From CALBPI01 sp039821605 (GTDB lineage: Bacteria; Pseudomonadota; Gammaproteobacteria; Steroidobacterales; Woeseiaceae), in the NCBI GenBank assembly GCA_039821605.1, contig JBCBNV010000004.1:434001-498000 (forward strand): DNA of 64,000 bases, given 5' to 3'. The position numbers and the translations under genes were made by a program. The notes under the pieces were generated by a model. The model did not search any database. It saw only the letters and a program-made list of their open reading frames with translations, and had not been told where the DNA came from. Below are positions 51,091 through 60,080 of the stretch, in pieces; position 1 is the first letter of the stretch; each line of letters starts with the position of its first letter.

Positions 51091-52469
51091 CGGCGCTGCA
51101 TTTCGCGTCGATTGCTGATGCCGGCCGCGCGCTGCGGGGCGGCGACACGAGCTCGGTCGCGCTCACGACCTTGATGCTCGAGCGCATCGCCGCGCACGAC
51201 GCGGCGCTCAACGCTTTCATCACCGTGACGGATACGCTGGCCCTGGCAGCGGCAAGGCGCGCCGATGCCGAGCTCGCGGCCGGCTACGATCGGGGCCCGT
51301 TGCACGGCATACCGATCGCCATCAAGGATCTGTGCGACACGGCGGGCGTGCGCACCACCCGTGGTTCGCGGCTGTTCGCAGACCACGTCCCCGAGCGCGA
51401 CGCGCACGTTGTGCGGCGACTGCATGAGGCCGGCGCCGTCATGCTGGGCAAGACGGGTCTGCACGAGCTGGCCTACGGCACCACGAGCGAGAACGACTTC
51501 TTCGGTCCCGTGCACAACCCCTGGCGCCTCGACTACATCAGTGGCGGCTCAAGCGGGGGTTCGGCCGCAGCGGTGGCGGCCGGGCTGGCCTTTGGCGCCG
51601 TCGGTACCGACACGGGCTGCTCGATCCGCCAACCTGCGCATTGCTGCGGCATCGTTGGGCACAAACCGACGTACGGGCTTGTGAGCAAGGCCGGCGTGCA
51701 GCCGCTCGTGTGGAGCCTCGATCACGTGGGGCCCATCACGCGCACGGTCGCGGACGCCGCACTCATGCTTTCGGCGATGGCGGGGTTCGATCCTGAAGAT
51801 CCCTGCTCGGTCGACACCGCGGCCGGGCCATTCGATAGCGCCGGTGGTCAGGTCGAAGGCTTGCGGCTCGGTGTGGTGCGCCGGTTCTTCTTCGACGGTC
51901 GTGAGGACGTCATCGCGACCATTGATGCGGCCATCGCCGGACTGGTGGCAGCGGGAGCGCAAGTCGTGACGCTCGATGTGCCCGAGATCGCGATGGCCTC
52001 GGAACAGGGGCGGCACATGTTCGTCGAGGCCCTGGCCGTGCACGAACGCGATCTGGCTGAGCGCCCCAATGACTTCGGGGCCGAGGTGCGCGGCAAGCTC
52101 GAGGCGCTCAAACGGGTTTCGGCCGCCGACTACGCGCGCGCCAAGCGCTATCAGCCCGAGTTCGCACGGCGCATGGAAGGCCTGCTCGAGCACTGTGACG
52201 TGCTCTGCGCGCCGGCGTCGACCATCACGGCGATGCCCGTTGGCGACCTGCCCGATGACTTTCACTTCAACGCCTGGAAGAACACCTGCGTCTTCGACTA
52301 CACGGGTCAGCCGTCGATCTCGGTGCCCTGCGGCTTCACGGCTGATGAACTTCCCGTGGGGCTCATGCTGACCGGCCGCCGGTTCGAGGACGCGGCACTG
52401 CTGCGCGCGGCACGCGCCGTGGAGGAGACGCTCGGCGCGTACCGCGTGCCGCCGTTGTTCGCGGGCTGA
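51087..52469 (+). CDS. Amidase signature family enzyme
   Basis: The 460-residue protein starts at a TTG overlapping the aminotransferase stop (TTGA). The catalytic Ser-Ser-Lys triad is complete: Lys80 in PIAIKDL, Ser155 in SGGSSGGSAAAVA and nucleophile Ser179 in GTDTGCSIRQPAHCCG. The nucleophile turn has GCSIR where most relatives have GGSIR. It hydrolyses a carboxamide or acts as a GatA-like subunit. No GatB/GatC is nearby, so a stand-alone amidase is more likely. The substrate is unknown. Confidence 0.92.
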   Translation: MTALHFASIADAGRALRGGDTSSVALTTLMLERIAAHDAALNAFITVTDTLALAAARRADAELAAGYDRGPLHGIPIAIKDLCDTAGVRTTRGSRLFADHVPERDAHVVRRLHEAGAVMLGKTGLHELAYGTTSENDFFGPVHNPWRLDYISGGSSGGSAAAVAAGLAFGAVGTDTGCSIRQPAHCCGIVGHKPTYGLVSKAGVQPLVWSLDHVGPITRTVADAALMLSAMAGFDPEDPCSVDTAAGPFDSAGGQVEGLRLGVVRRFFFDGREDVIATIDAAIAGLVAAGAQVVTLDVPEIAMASEQGRHMFVEALAVHERDLAERPNDFGAEVRGKLEALKRVSAADYARAKRYQPEFARRMEGLLEHCDVLCAPASTITAMPVGDLPDDFHFNAWKNTCVFDYTGQPSISVPCGFTADELPVGLMLTGRRFEDAALLRAARAVEETLGAYRVPPLFAG

Positions 52470-52482
52470 CGGATCCAACCCC

Positions 52483-52638
52483 CCGTCATTGCGAGCCGGC
52501 GAAGCCGGCGCGGCAATCTCCTAACGCCGTTGTGCCGTCGGGCAGCACGATGGCGTTAGGAGATTGCCGCGGCCACTTTGTGGCCTCGCAATGACCCGGC
52601 CGGGGGCGGGGGAGGTGCGCCGGCTCGCAATGACATGG
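52483..52638. repeat. REP-like palindromic pair with spacer hairpin
   Basis: A plus copy (52483-52521) and a minus copy (52559-52595) flank a 37-base spacer that is itself self-complementary (TAACGCC...GGCGTTA). The whole forms a 113-bp imperfect palindrome. A partial third copy lies at 52617-52638. It sits between the amidase and the convergent azoR gene. Confidence 0.85.
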
Positions 52639-52669
52639 CTTGTCCGCCGGCGCTCAATAACCGTGTTTG

Positions 52670-53314
52670 TCAGCTCGCCTTCGCCAGCGAGTCACCAACG
52701 ATCGCGTCGCCCGTCAGGGCCAGGTCGGCGATGCGGGCGCGCGCGGCGTCCATCACTGCTTCGGCGTCGAAGTTGAGGCGGCCACCGTCGATGGTCTCGA
52801 CCGAATCGAAGCCCAGGAAGGTCAGGAACTGGACGAGGTGCGGCGTTGCGAAGTCAACGGGCGCATTCAGCGGCACGCCGCCCGAGGTGACAGCGATCCA
52901 GGCCTGCTTGTTCTTGAGCAGACCTTCGGGGCCCGTTTCCGTGTAGCGGAAGGTGCGGCCCGCACGGGCGACGAGGTCCATCCAGGCCTTGAGTGCGGCC
53001 GGGACACCAAAGTTGTACATGGGCGTGCCGATGATCACGAGGTCAGCCGCTTCGAGCTCGGCGACGAGCGTGTCGGAGCCCGCGAGCGCTGTGCGCTGCG
53101 CCGGCGTACGTTCGGCTTCGGGCGTGAAGGTCGCACCGACCCAGGTCTCGTCGATGAAGCTCGTGCCGCGACCCAGGTCGCGCTCGACGACGTTGACGTT
53201 CGTGTAGCGGGTCCGCAGCGACTCGATAGCCGCGTCCGTGAGCTGGCGGGAGGCCGAGGCGTCGTAGCGGGCGCTAGCGTTGATGCGAAGGACGTTGAGG
53301 GTGTTGTTGCTCAT
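52670..53314 (-). CDS. azoR: FMN-dependent NADH-azoreductase
   Basis: This 214-residue flavodoxin-fold quinone reductase has the FMN phosphate-binding start VLRINASARYDASASRQL, the isoalloxazine segment TPMYNFGVPAALKAWMD, RAGRTFRYTETGPEGLL and AVTSGGVPL. It reduces azo compounds and quinones by two-electron transfer from NADH. GGAGCAG precedes the ATG. It is divergent from a LysR gene, the usual arrangement for a quinone-stress enzyme controlled by its neighbour. Confidence 0.93.
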   Translation of the reverse strand: MSNNTLNVLRINASARYDASASRQLTDAAIESLRTRYTNVNVVERDLGRGTSFIDETWVGATFTPEAERTPAQRTALAGSDTLVAELEAADLVIIGTPMYNFGVPAALKAWMDLVARAGRTFRYTETGPEGLLKNKQAWIAVTSGGVPLNAPVDFATPHLVQFLTFLGFDSVETIDGGRLNFDAEAVMDAARARIADLALTGDAIVGDSLAKAS

Positions 53315-53423
53315 GATCTGCTCCGTGGGTGATGGGGCGTGATGACTTGAGGCGCAGTATCCGGATTGCGCGAAATGGGATAAACCGGCATTCTGGGAAT
53401 AGACTGTTGCGGAAAGCAGAACA

Positions 53424-54341
53424 ATGGGTCGACTTCAGGCGCTACAACATTTTGTGGCCGTGGTTGAGGCGGGCAGCTTCACGGCCGCCGCAGATCGACT
53501 GGGTGTGGCCAAGTCCGCCGTGTCGCGGCGCGTCCGCGAGCTCGAACAGCGGCTTGGGGCCCAGTTGCTCAACCGCACAACACGCGCGACCGACTTGACG
53601 GACAGCGGCCGGGCCTTTTACGAACGCGCCGTGCGCGTGCTCGCCGATCTCGACGAGGCCGAGGCCGCCGTTGCCCAGCGTGGTGGGCGCCTCATCGGGA
53701 CGCTGCGTGTCGCCTTGCCCTTGTCATTCGGCATACGCCACATGGCCGCACCCATCGCCGCGTTTCTCGAGGCGCACCCCGACATCGATATGCAGACCGA
53801 TCTCAATGACCGGCGCGTCGACCTGGTCTCGGAGGGCATGGACCTGGCGCTGCGTATCGGCCACCTGCGCGACTCCACGCTCATTGCGCGCAAGCTGTTC
53901 GACGTGAAGTTTGTGACCTGTGCGAGCCCCGGATATCTCGCCGCGCATGGCACGCCTGCGACGCCCGAGGACCTCGCCGATCATCGAGTGCTCGTCTACA
54001 CCAACGTCACGGATCCGCGTCTGCTGCCCTACGTCGACGCCGATGGCCGGTCACGTGATGTGCGCGTCGAGCCTCGACTTGCGGCCAGTAACGGCGACCT
54101 GCTCGTGGCGGCTGCCGCCGAAGGTCAGGGCGTCGTCGTCGAACCCAACTTCATGGCCGCGGAGGCCGTGGCGAACGGGTCGCTTGTACCCATTCTTGCG
54201 GGTTTTTCGCGGCCACCCACGCCCGCCTACGTGGTGTACCCGCACACCCGGCATTTGTCCTTGCGTGTGCGGGCGTTCATCGACCACCTCATCGAGTGGT
54301 TCGCGGGCGAGTTGCCCTGGGACACCTGCTGCGGCGGGTGA
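53424..54341 (+). CDS. LysR-family transcriptional regulator
   Basis: The 305-residue protein has an N-terminal winged HTH (LQHFVAVVEAGSFTAAADRLGVAKSAVSRRV) and a two-lobed effector domain starting at about residue 92 (LRVALPLSFGIRHMAAPIAAFLE). It is encoded divergently from azoR across 109 bases, so self- and azoR-regulation is likely. The effector is not evident from sequence. Confidence 0.93.
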   Translation: MGRLQALQHFVAVVEAGSFTAAADRLGVAKSAVSRRVRELEQRLGAQLLNRTTRATDLTDSGRAFYERAVRVLADLDEAEAAVAQRGGRLIGTLRVALPLSFGIRHMAAPIAAFLEAHPDIDMQTDLNDRRVDLVSEGMDLALRIGHLRDSTLIARKLFDVKFVTCASPGYLAAHGTPATPEDLADHRVLVYTNVTDPRLLPYVDADGRSRDVRVEPRLAASNGDLLVAAAAEGQGVVVEPNFMAAEAVANGSLVPILAGFSRPPTPAYVVYPHTRHLSLRVRAFIDHLIEWFAGELPWDTCCGG

Positions 54342-54379
54342 GGCTTCCTCCGGCATTGGGAGGCGACGCGGACAAAACA

Positions 54380-54576
54380 CCGTCATTGCGAGGCCACGAA
54401 GTGGCCGCGGCAATCTCGCAATGCCATCGTGCGGCCAAACGGCGCGAAATCGTTACGAGATTGCCGCGCCTGCTTCGCAGGCTCGCAATGACGGGGGGGG
54501 TTGCTCAGGTTCGCAATGACGGGGGGGTGCGCAGGCTCGCACTGGCGGCGGGTATTGCGTCTCCTCGCAATGGCGG
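54380..54576. repeat. REP-like palindromic pair plus degenerate half copies
   Basis: A plus copy (54380-54418) and a minus copy (54456-54494) flank a spacer. Degenerate right-end copies follow at 54508-54522, about 54529-54548 and 54561-54576, separated by G homopolymers. It fills the gap between the LysR gene and the convergent GH13 gene. Confidence 0.82.
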
Positions 54577-54605
54577 TGTGGCGACGCGTCGCCTCTCGGT
54601 GTCGG

Positions 54606-56504
54606 TTACGGATCGACCACGAGCACCATCGCGTCCATGGCGTTTAGCGCTACAGGGATCTCAACGCTCGAGTCTGATCGCGACAGGGTCGTCGTTCGAT
54701 CGGAGAGCGCGTCGCTCAAGTCTGCCGTATCGCTGTCCCCGAGCCAGCGATTGGCCAGCGCCTCAGGCAGTCGCAGCGCGAATTCGCGCGGTTCACGGTT
54801 GAAGTTGGCCACGACCACAACGCGGCGGTCTCCGTTCCAGCGGGCGAAGGCGTAGAGGCGGTCGTCGTAGCCTTCGCTGTCCGCGCGGTTCAGCGCGTGC
54901 AGGTCGAGGTAGGACCCGCGCATGCTCGCATCGTCGCGCGCAAACTGCAGCAGGCGTTTGTAGAAGTCGTGGAGCTCGCGTTGCTCGTCATCGAGGCCAC
55001 CGCCGTCGAACGCGCCGCCGTTCATCCAGGCCTGGTGCGTGGGGACACCCCAGTAGTCGAAGATCGTAGTGCGCGTCGGGTCGCCGAAGCCGGCGTCGCC
55101 GTCGCCAGGTTCGCCCACGTGCTGGCCGAAGTAGAGCATGACGGGCGCGCGGCTGATCAGAGCCGATACGGTCATGCCCGGCACGCCCATGCGCGCGTCG
55201 CCTGCGAACGCGTCGCTCGCGATGCGCTGCTCGTCGTGGTTCTCAAGGAAGTGAAGCATGTGGTCGGCCATGGGCGCGACGCTCGCGTGCACGCCGGGCA
55301 GGGCGTCGATGCCCGCGCGGCCCTCCATAACGGGGCGCAGCGTGTCGTAGAAGCCGACCTTGTCATAGAGGTAGTCCATTTTCCCGAGTCGCAGATAGTC
55401 GCGGTAGAGCTCGGGGTTGTAGACCTCGGCGAGCAGGAAGGCGTCGGGGTCTTCGGCCTTGATGGCGCAATTCAGGTAACTCCAGAACGCCGCGGGCACC
55501 ATCTCGGCCATGTCGTAGCGGAAGCCGTCGACGCCGCGCGCGGTCCAGTAAAGGACGATGTCGCGAAACTTCTGCCAGCTGTCGGGCACGTCCTTATCAG
55601 CCCAGAATGCGCTGTGCGCGGTGCAGTCTTTCGCGGCGAATCCCGCGGGCAGGTCGTCGAAGTCGTGGCTGCCGTCGGGGCGCACGCCGTAGTTCACCTT
55701 GACGGTCTCGTACCAGTCATTGAAGTCGGGCCGGGTCGCGCGGGCGCCGTTGCCCGTCCATTTGGCCGGCGATTCCGCGAACGCGCCGTCGGCGAGCGGG
55801 TGGGCGTCGCCGCCGAGCGGCGCGTAATCGTCAGGCCATTCCGGGACAGCGAAGTCCTCGCCGACAACGTAGTAGAAGTTGTTGTCGCGCGCGTACGCGA
55901 CACCCGTGTCATCGTCCGCACCGAAGTCTCGCACGCCCTCGGGTTTGGCCAGTGACACGTAGCCACGCGCCACATGGTTCGGGACGATGTCGATGAGCAC
56001 CTTCATGCCGTGCGCGTGTGTGCGTTCGATGAGCGCGTCGAACTCGGCGAGGCGCTGCGCGGGGTCGTCGGCAAGGTCCGGGTTGACCGTGTAGTAGTCC
56101 TTGACGGCATAGGGCGAGCCGGCGCGGCCCTTGACCACGTCGGGGTCGTCGTCGCCGATGCCGTACTCGCTGTAGTCGCGGATCACGGCGTGATGCGGGA
56201 CACCGGTGTACCAGACGTGCGTGACGCCCAGTGCGCGTATGGCCTCGAGTGCCTGGTCATCAAAGTCCGAGAACTTGCCGACACCGTTCTGCTCAAGCGA
56301 ACCCCAGGGCACGTTGGCGTCTAGCGTATTGCCGAACAGTCGCGTGAACACCTGGTAGACCACAAACTTGCCCGCGGGCGCGTCGGCCGTCGTCGCGGCT
56401 TCGGGCAGGGGCTGCGCCGGCGGCTCGCTGGCCGTCTCGCGACTGCCGCAGGCTACAGCGAGGCACGCGGCCAACAGTACGATCAACGTGCGGTGCATCT
56501 TCAT
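54606..56504 (-). CDS. GH13 alpha-amylase family lipoprotein
   Basis: The 632-residue exported protein has a lipobox (LAVAC, Cys19). The (beta/alpha)8 domain shows the GH13 conserved regions: VLIDIVPNHVARGY (I), VDGFRYDMAEMV with the nucleophile Asp (II), FLLAEVYNP with the acid Glu (III) and FLENHDEQR with the third Asp (IV). A C-terminal beta domain follows. It hydrolyses or transfers alpha-glucosidic bonds, probably at the outer membrane or in the periplasm. It is the third gene of an operon with GH31 and aldose epimerase, overlapping GH31 by four bases. Confidence 0.9.
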   Translation of the reverse strand: MKMHRTLIVLLAACLAVACGSRETASEPPAQPLPEAATTADAPAGKFVVYQVFTRLFGNTLDANVPWGSLEQNGVGKFSDFDDQALEAIRALGVTHVWYTGVPHHAVIRDYSEYGIGDDDPDVVKGRAGSPYAVKDYYTVNPDLADDPAQRLAEFDALIERTHAHGMKVLIDIVPNHVARGYVSLAKPEGVRDFGADDDTGVAYARDNNFYYVVGEDFAVPEWPDDYAPLGGDAHPLADGAFAESPAKWTGNGARATRPDFNDWYETVKVNYGVRPDGSHDFDDLPAGFAAKDCTAHSAFWADKDVPDSWQKFRDIVLYWTARGVDGFRYDMAEMVPAAFWSYLNCAIKAEDPDAFLLAEVYNPELYRDYLRLGKMDYLYDKVGFYDTLRPVMEGRAGIDALPGVHASVAPMADHMLHFLENHDEQRIASDAFAGDARMGVPGMTVSALISRAPVMLYFGQHVGEPGDGDAGFGDPTRTTIFDYWGVPTHQAWMNGGAFDGGGLDDEQRELHDFYKRLLQFARDDASMRGSYLDLHALNRADSEGYDDRLYAFARWNGDRRVVVVANFNREPREFALRLPEALANRWLGDSDTADLSDALSDRTTTLSRSDSSVEIPVALNAMDAMVLVVDP

Positions 56505-58927
56505 TCCTCAATCTCAATGGTCACAGCGCCCTGGGCGTGTTCAAAACGAATGCGCAGTTCGCGCTGCCTGGGCGCGTAGCTTACGGCGGGCGAACCCGCG
56601 AGCTGCGCGTTGCCGATGTCGCGCCCGTCGACACGCACCTGCGCGGGCTGCGCCACCTGGTTGTGAACAACAAGTGTGACCGTGCGGGTCTCGGGCATGC
56701 CGGTGTAGCCCTGGCCGCCGCGGGTGACGGTGACCGTGCGTCCGCCCTCTCGCACCGCGCCCCCAAACTTGAGTACGTCGAGCGCGCTTGCGGTATTGCT
56801 GTCGCGCGAGTGGCCGTCGTCTTCAATCATGCGGCCCTTTGAAGCCGTGACGGCGTCGTCGGCGTACCAGTGCAGCGTGAGCTGCTCGGTCGAGTAGTCG
56901 CGCGTCGTCTGCGCGACATCGGCGAGCGGCAGGAACGCACCCGCGCGCACGAGTACGGGTGTGTCGTTGACGGGTGCGGGAACCGTCACGGTGCCACCGC
57001 CCTCGTAACGCGCGCCGTCTGCGCGGTTGAACCACACCCCTTGGGGCAGGTCGATGTCGACGCTGCGCGCGCGCCGCGCCGTGACCGGGGTGACCAGCAG
57101 GTCGTCGCCGAACAGGTAGCTGCTCGTGTTCTCAAACAGGCGCGTATCGGCTTCGTCGGCGAAGAACAGCGGCCGCACGAAGGGCAGGCCTGTGGTCGTG
57201 TTCTCGTGTGCGAGCGTCTGAATGTAGGGCAGCAGCCGGTAGCGTTGCTCGATGAGTCGACGCGCTTCGCGCAGCGTACGCCGGTCGTGGAACACGGGCT
57301 CGGGCGCGATGTGCTCCTGCGCATGGGGACGGAATACGGGCTGGTACACACCCATCTGCAGCCAGCGCAGGTAAAGCTCGCGGTCGAAGCGCTCGCCGCC
57401 CGCGAAGCCGCCCAGGTCAGAGTGAATGTAGCCAAGCCCGAACAGGCCCATTTGCAGCGAGAGCTCGACCTGGGGCTTGAGCCCGCCCCAGGAGCGGTCG
57501 ACGTCGCCCGTCCAGGGCACGATGCCGTAGCGCTGGGTGCCCGCGAAGCCCGCGCGCATCATGATGAAGGCGCGTTCGTCGGGGTAATGCCTGGCGTGGT
57601 TTTCGAACACGAGCCGGGCCCACTCGTGGCCGTAAGCGTTGTGCACAGCATCGCCCGTGGCGATCTGGTTCGAATCGCTCAGCGTGTGCAGCGTGTCGTC
57701 GGGATGCACCTCGGGCTCGCCCAGGTCGCCCCAGACGCCGGCCACGCCCTGCTCGTAGAGCCCTTCGTAGATGCGCCAGAACCAGCTGCGGGCCTTGTCG
57801 TCAAAGACGTCGATGAGCCCGGTGTTGCCAAAATAGAAATCGAAGGTGCGCGGGCCACCCGCGAGGTTTTTCGCGATGACGCCCGCGTCGAGAGCTTCCT
57901 GCCAGCGCGTCGAGCTCGTGAGAATGAAGGGCTCCGTGATGAGCACCGTCTTGACGCCGTCATCATTCAGGGCGCCGATCATCTTGCCCGGCGTCGGGAA
58001 GGCGTCACGGTCCCAGTCGAGCTTGCCCATGTGGCCCTTGATGTCGGGGCCGAACCAGTACAAGTCGATGACGATGGCATCGACTGGCACCTGTGCATCC
58101 CTGTAGGCCGCGATCGTGTCCAGCACTTCCTGTTCGGTGCGGTAGCCGAAACGCGAGGCAATATTGCCGAAGGCCCAGCGCGGCGGCAGTGGCTGGCGGC
58201 CGATGGCACCCGTGACCGCCGTGACGAGCGCGGGGAAGCTCTCGCCCGCGCTCACGATGTAAGCCGTGCGCCCCGCGCGCGCCTGGAAATCGAGCACGTC
58301 GGACTCGGTGGCGCCCAGGTCGAGCCAGCCTGTGGCCGTGTTGTCGAAAATCAGTGCGTAGCGGTCCGACGACATCACGGCGGGCAGGCCGTAGTACATC
58401 TGGTCGGCTTCGGTGGTGTAGCCGTAGCTCGCGCGGTTGTAGAGCGGCAGCCGATGCCCGCGCCGATCCATACCGAGCACGCGCTGGCCGCCGCCGATGA
58501 GCTTTTCTTCGGGCTCGAGCGCAAAGCGAAACCCGCGCATCGTGTCGTGCGCGTAGTAGCCAAACTCCTCGGCCACGAGTGGTTCGCCGTCGAGGCTGTA
58601 GCTGATCGTGAGGTCGTCCCGCGTGATTTCGGCCATGAGCCGCTCGCTGCCGAACAACAGCACGTCCCTCGTCTCCGCGAGCACGGCGACCGTCGCGTCG
58701 CGCTGGCCGGACAGCGCGAACGAAGGGAACTGCGTGACGCCGGGCTCAGCGTAGTGCGCGGCCATGCTCGTTGCGTTGACGATATCGAGCGTCAGCGTGC
58801 CGCGTGTCGTTTCGACGGTGAGCGTCTGCCCGTCGAGCCTGTGGCTTTCGTAGTCCCCGAAGTCGGCGCGCGCCAAGGCGGCGCAGGTCAGGGCGAACGC
58901 GAGCAACGCGGTTCTGCATACGGTCAT
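56501..58927 (-). CDS. GH31 alpha-glycosidase, exported
   Basis: The 808-residue protein has a signal peptide ending ALA at about residue 19. The catalytic domain has FGNIASRFGYRTEQEV, AIVIDLYWFGPDIKGHMG, the nucleophile Asp401 in GVWGDLGEPE and the acid/base Asp475 in WTGDVDRSW. A large C-terminal beta region ends in EEE-like text. GH31 enzymes release terminal alpha-linked glucose or xylose. The WGDLGE motif is unlike the usual WxDMNE, so an alternative specificity is possible. It is translationally coupled to both neighbours. Confidence 0.92.
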   Translation of the reverse strand: MTVCRTALLAFALTCAALARADFGDYESHRLDGQTLTVETTRGTLTLDIVNATSMAAHYAEPGVTQFPSFALSGQRDATVAVLAETRDVLLFGSERLMAEITRDDLTISYSLDGEPLVAEEFGYYAHDTMRGFRFALEPEEKLIGGGQRVLGMDRRGHRLPLYNRASYGYTTEADQMYYGLPAVMSSDRYALIFDNTATGWLDLGATESDVLDFQARAGRTAYIVSAGESFPALVTAVTGAIGRQPLPPRWAFGNIASRFGYRTEQEVLDTIAAYRDAQVPVDAIVIDLYWFGPDIKGHMGKLDWDRDAFPTPGKMIGALNDDGVKTVLITEPFILTSSTRWQEALDAGVIAKNLAGGPRTFDFYFGNTGLIDVFDDKARSWFWRIYEGLYEQGVAGVWGDLGEPEVHPDDTLHTLSDSNQIATGDAVHNAYGHEWARLVFENHARHYPDERAFIMMRAGFAGTQRYGIVPWTGDVDRSWGGLKPQVELSLQMGLFGLGYIHSDLGGFAGGERFDRELYLRWLQMGVYQPVFRPHAQEHIAPEPVFHDRRTLREARRLIEQRYRLLPYIQTLAHENTTTGLPFVRPLFFADEADTRLFENTSSYLFGDDLLVTPVTARRARSVDIDLPQGVWFNRADGARYEGGGTVTVPAPVNDTPVLVRAGAFLPLADVAQTTRDYSTEQLTLHWYADDAVTASKGRMIEDDGHSRDSNTASALDVLKFGGAVREGGRTVTVTRGGQGYTGMPETRTVTLVVHNQVAQPAQVRVDGRDIGNAQLAGSPAVSYAPRQRELRIRFEHAQGAVTIEIEE

Positions 58928-59991
58928 GTACGGGGCTCCTCGGGGTCGCTTAGGGCGGGCAACGTGTCGAAACGGAAGGTCGTGCGCGCGTAGTAGCGCG
59001 CATCGGGTCTGAGCACGGGCGACGCCACGGCGTCGTTGTTGATGGCGTCGGGGTGGTGCTGCGGTTCGAGGCAGACGCCATCGGCGCGCTTGTCGCCAAG
59101 CGCCAGGTCGCGGGCCACGAAGAGCTGCAGCGTCGGCATCGTGGTTGCTATGGCGAGTCGGCGCCCGCTCCGCGGCTCCGCCAGGATGGCGGCGAGGCGC
59201 ATGTCACCCTCGCTGTCGTCGAGCACAAGTGCGTGGTCGTAGCCGCCGCGCGGGGCCAGTAGTGCGTCATAGGCCCGCTCGCCGAGCGTCATGGCGCGCC
59301 GAAAGTCGAGCGGCGTCTCTTCGACGTCGGCCAGCACCCCGGTCGGGATGCCTTGCGCGTCCACGGGCATCCAGCGCGCGGCCCGCACCTGGAGTCGGTG
59401 GTCGTTGACGGCCTGCGTCGGGGCGCCGCTCAGGTTGAAGTAGGGATGTAGCGTCGGCGCAAACAGTGTGGGCGCCGACGTGCGGGCCATGGTCTCGACG
59501 GTCAGCGTGTTGTGGTCGTCCAGTGAGTAGCGCTGGCGCACCGCAAGTAGCCCCGGGTAGCCCTGGTCACCGTCGGGGCTCTCGAGGTAGAGGGACAAGG
59601 CCTGACCGCCGTCGGCGTCTCGCTCGATGACGCCGTCCCAGAGTTTGCGGTCAAAGCCCTCGTGACCACCGTGCAGGTGATGGTCGCCGTCATTGGCGGG
59701 CAACTCCAGCGTGGTGTCGTCGAGCGTGCACTGGGCGTTGGCGATGCGGTTGGCGACGCGACCGATCGTTGCGCCCAGGTAGTGCGGGTCCGCGACCCAG
59801 CTGTCAAAGTCACTGTGCGCGAGCACGACATTGCCGAGCGCGCCGTCGCGATCGGGCACGCGGCAGCCGGCGATGCGTGCACCCCAACTCAGTACGGTGA
59901 CCTGCATACCGGCGTCATTGGTCAGCGTGTAGGCGCTGACATCCCGTTGGTCGGGCAGCCTGCCGAAGTGACCGCCGACGATGCTTGCCAT
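58924..59991 (-). CDS. galM: Aldose 1-epimerase
   Basis: The 355-residue mutarotase has NRIANAQCTL, HLHGGHEGFDRKLW, the catalytic His182 in LHPYFNLSG and the catalytic Glu309 in CLEPQHHPDA. It interconverts alpha and beta anomers of galactose or glucose. No signal peptide is seen. It is the first gene of the galM-GH31-GH13 operon. Its role with galT (2.4 kb away) fits galactose processing. Confidence 0.93.
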   Translation of the reverse strand: MASIVGGHFGRLPDQRDVSAYTLTNDAGMQVTVLSWGARIAGCRVPDRDGALGNVVLAHSDFDSWVADPHYLGATIGRVANRIANAQCTLDDTTLELPANDGDHHLHGGHEGFDRKLWDGVIERDADGGQALSLYLESPDGDQGYPGLLAVRQRYSLDDHNTLTVETMARTSAPTLFAPTLHPYFNLSGAPTQAVNDHRLQVRAARWMPVDAQGIPTGVLADVEETPLDFRRAMTLGERAYDALLAPRGGYDHALVLDDSEGDMRLAAILAEPRSGRRLAIATTMPTLQLFVARDLALGDKRADGVCLEPQHHPDAINNDAVASPVLRPDARYYARTTFRFDTLPALSDPEEPRT

Positions 59992-60080
59992 CGCGTTGTG
60001 ACCCCCTGTCCCCGAGCGTATGCTACCGCGTCCCCACGCTCCGTGGCCTTGAATAGGTATTCATCGATGCGCCCCCGCCC

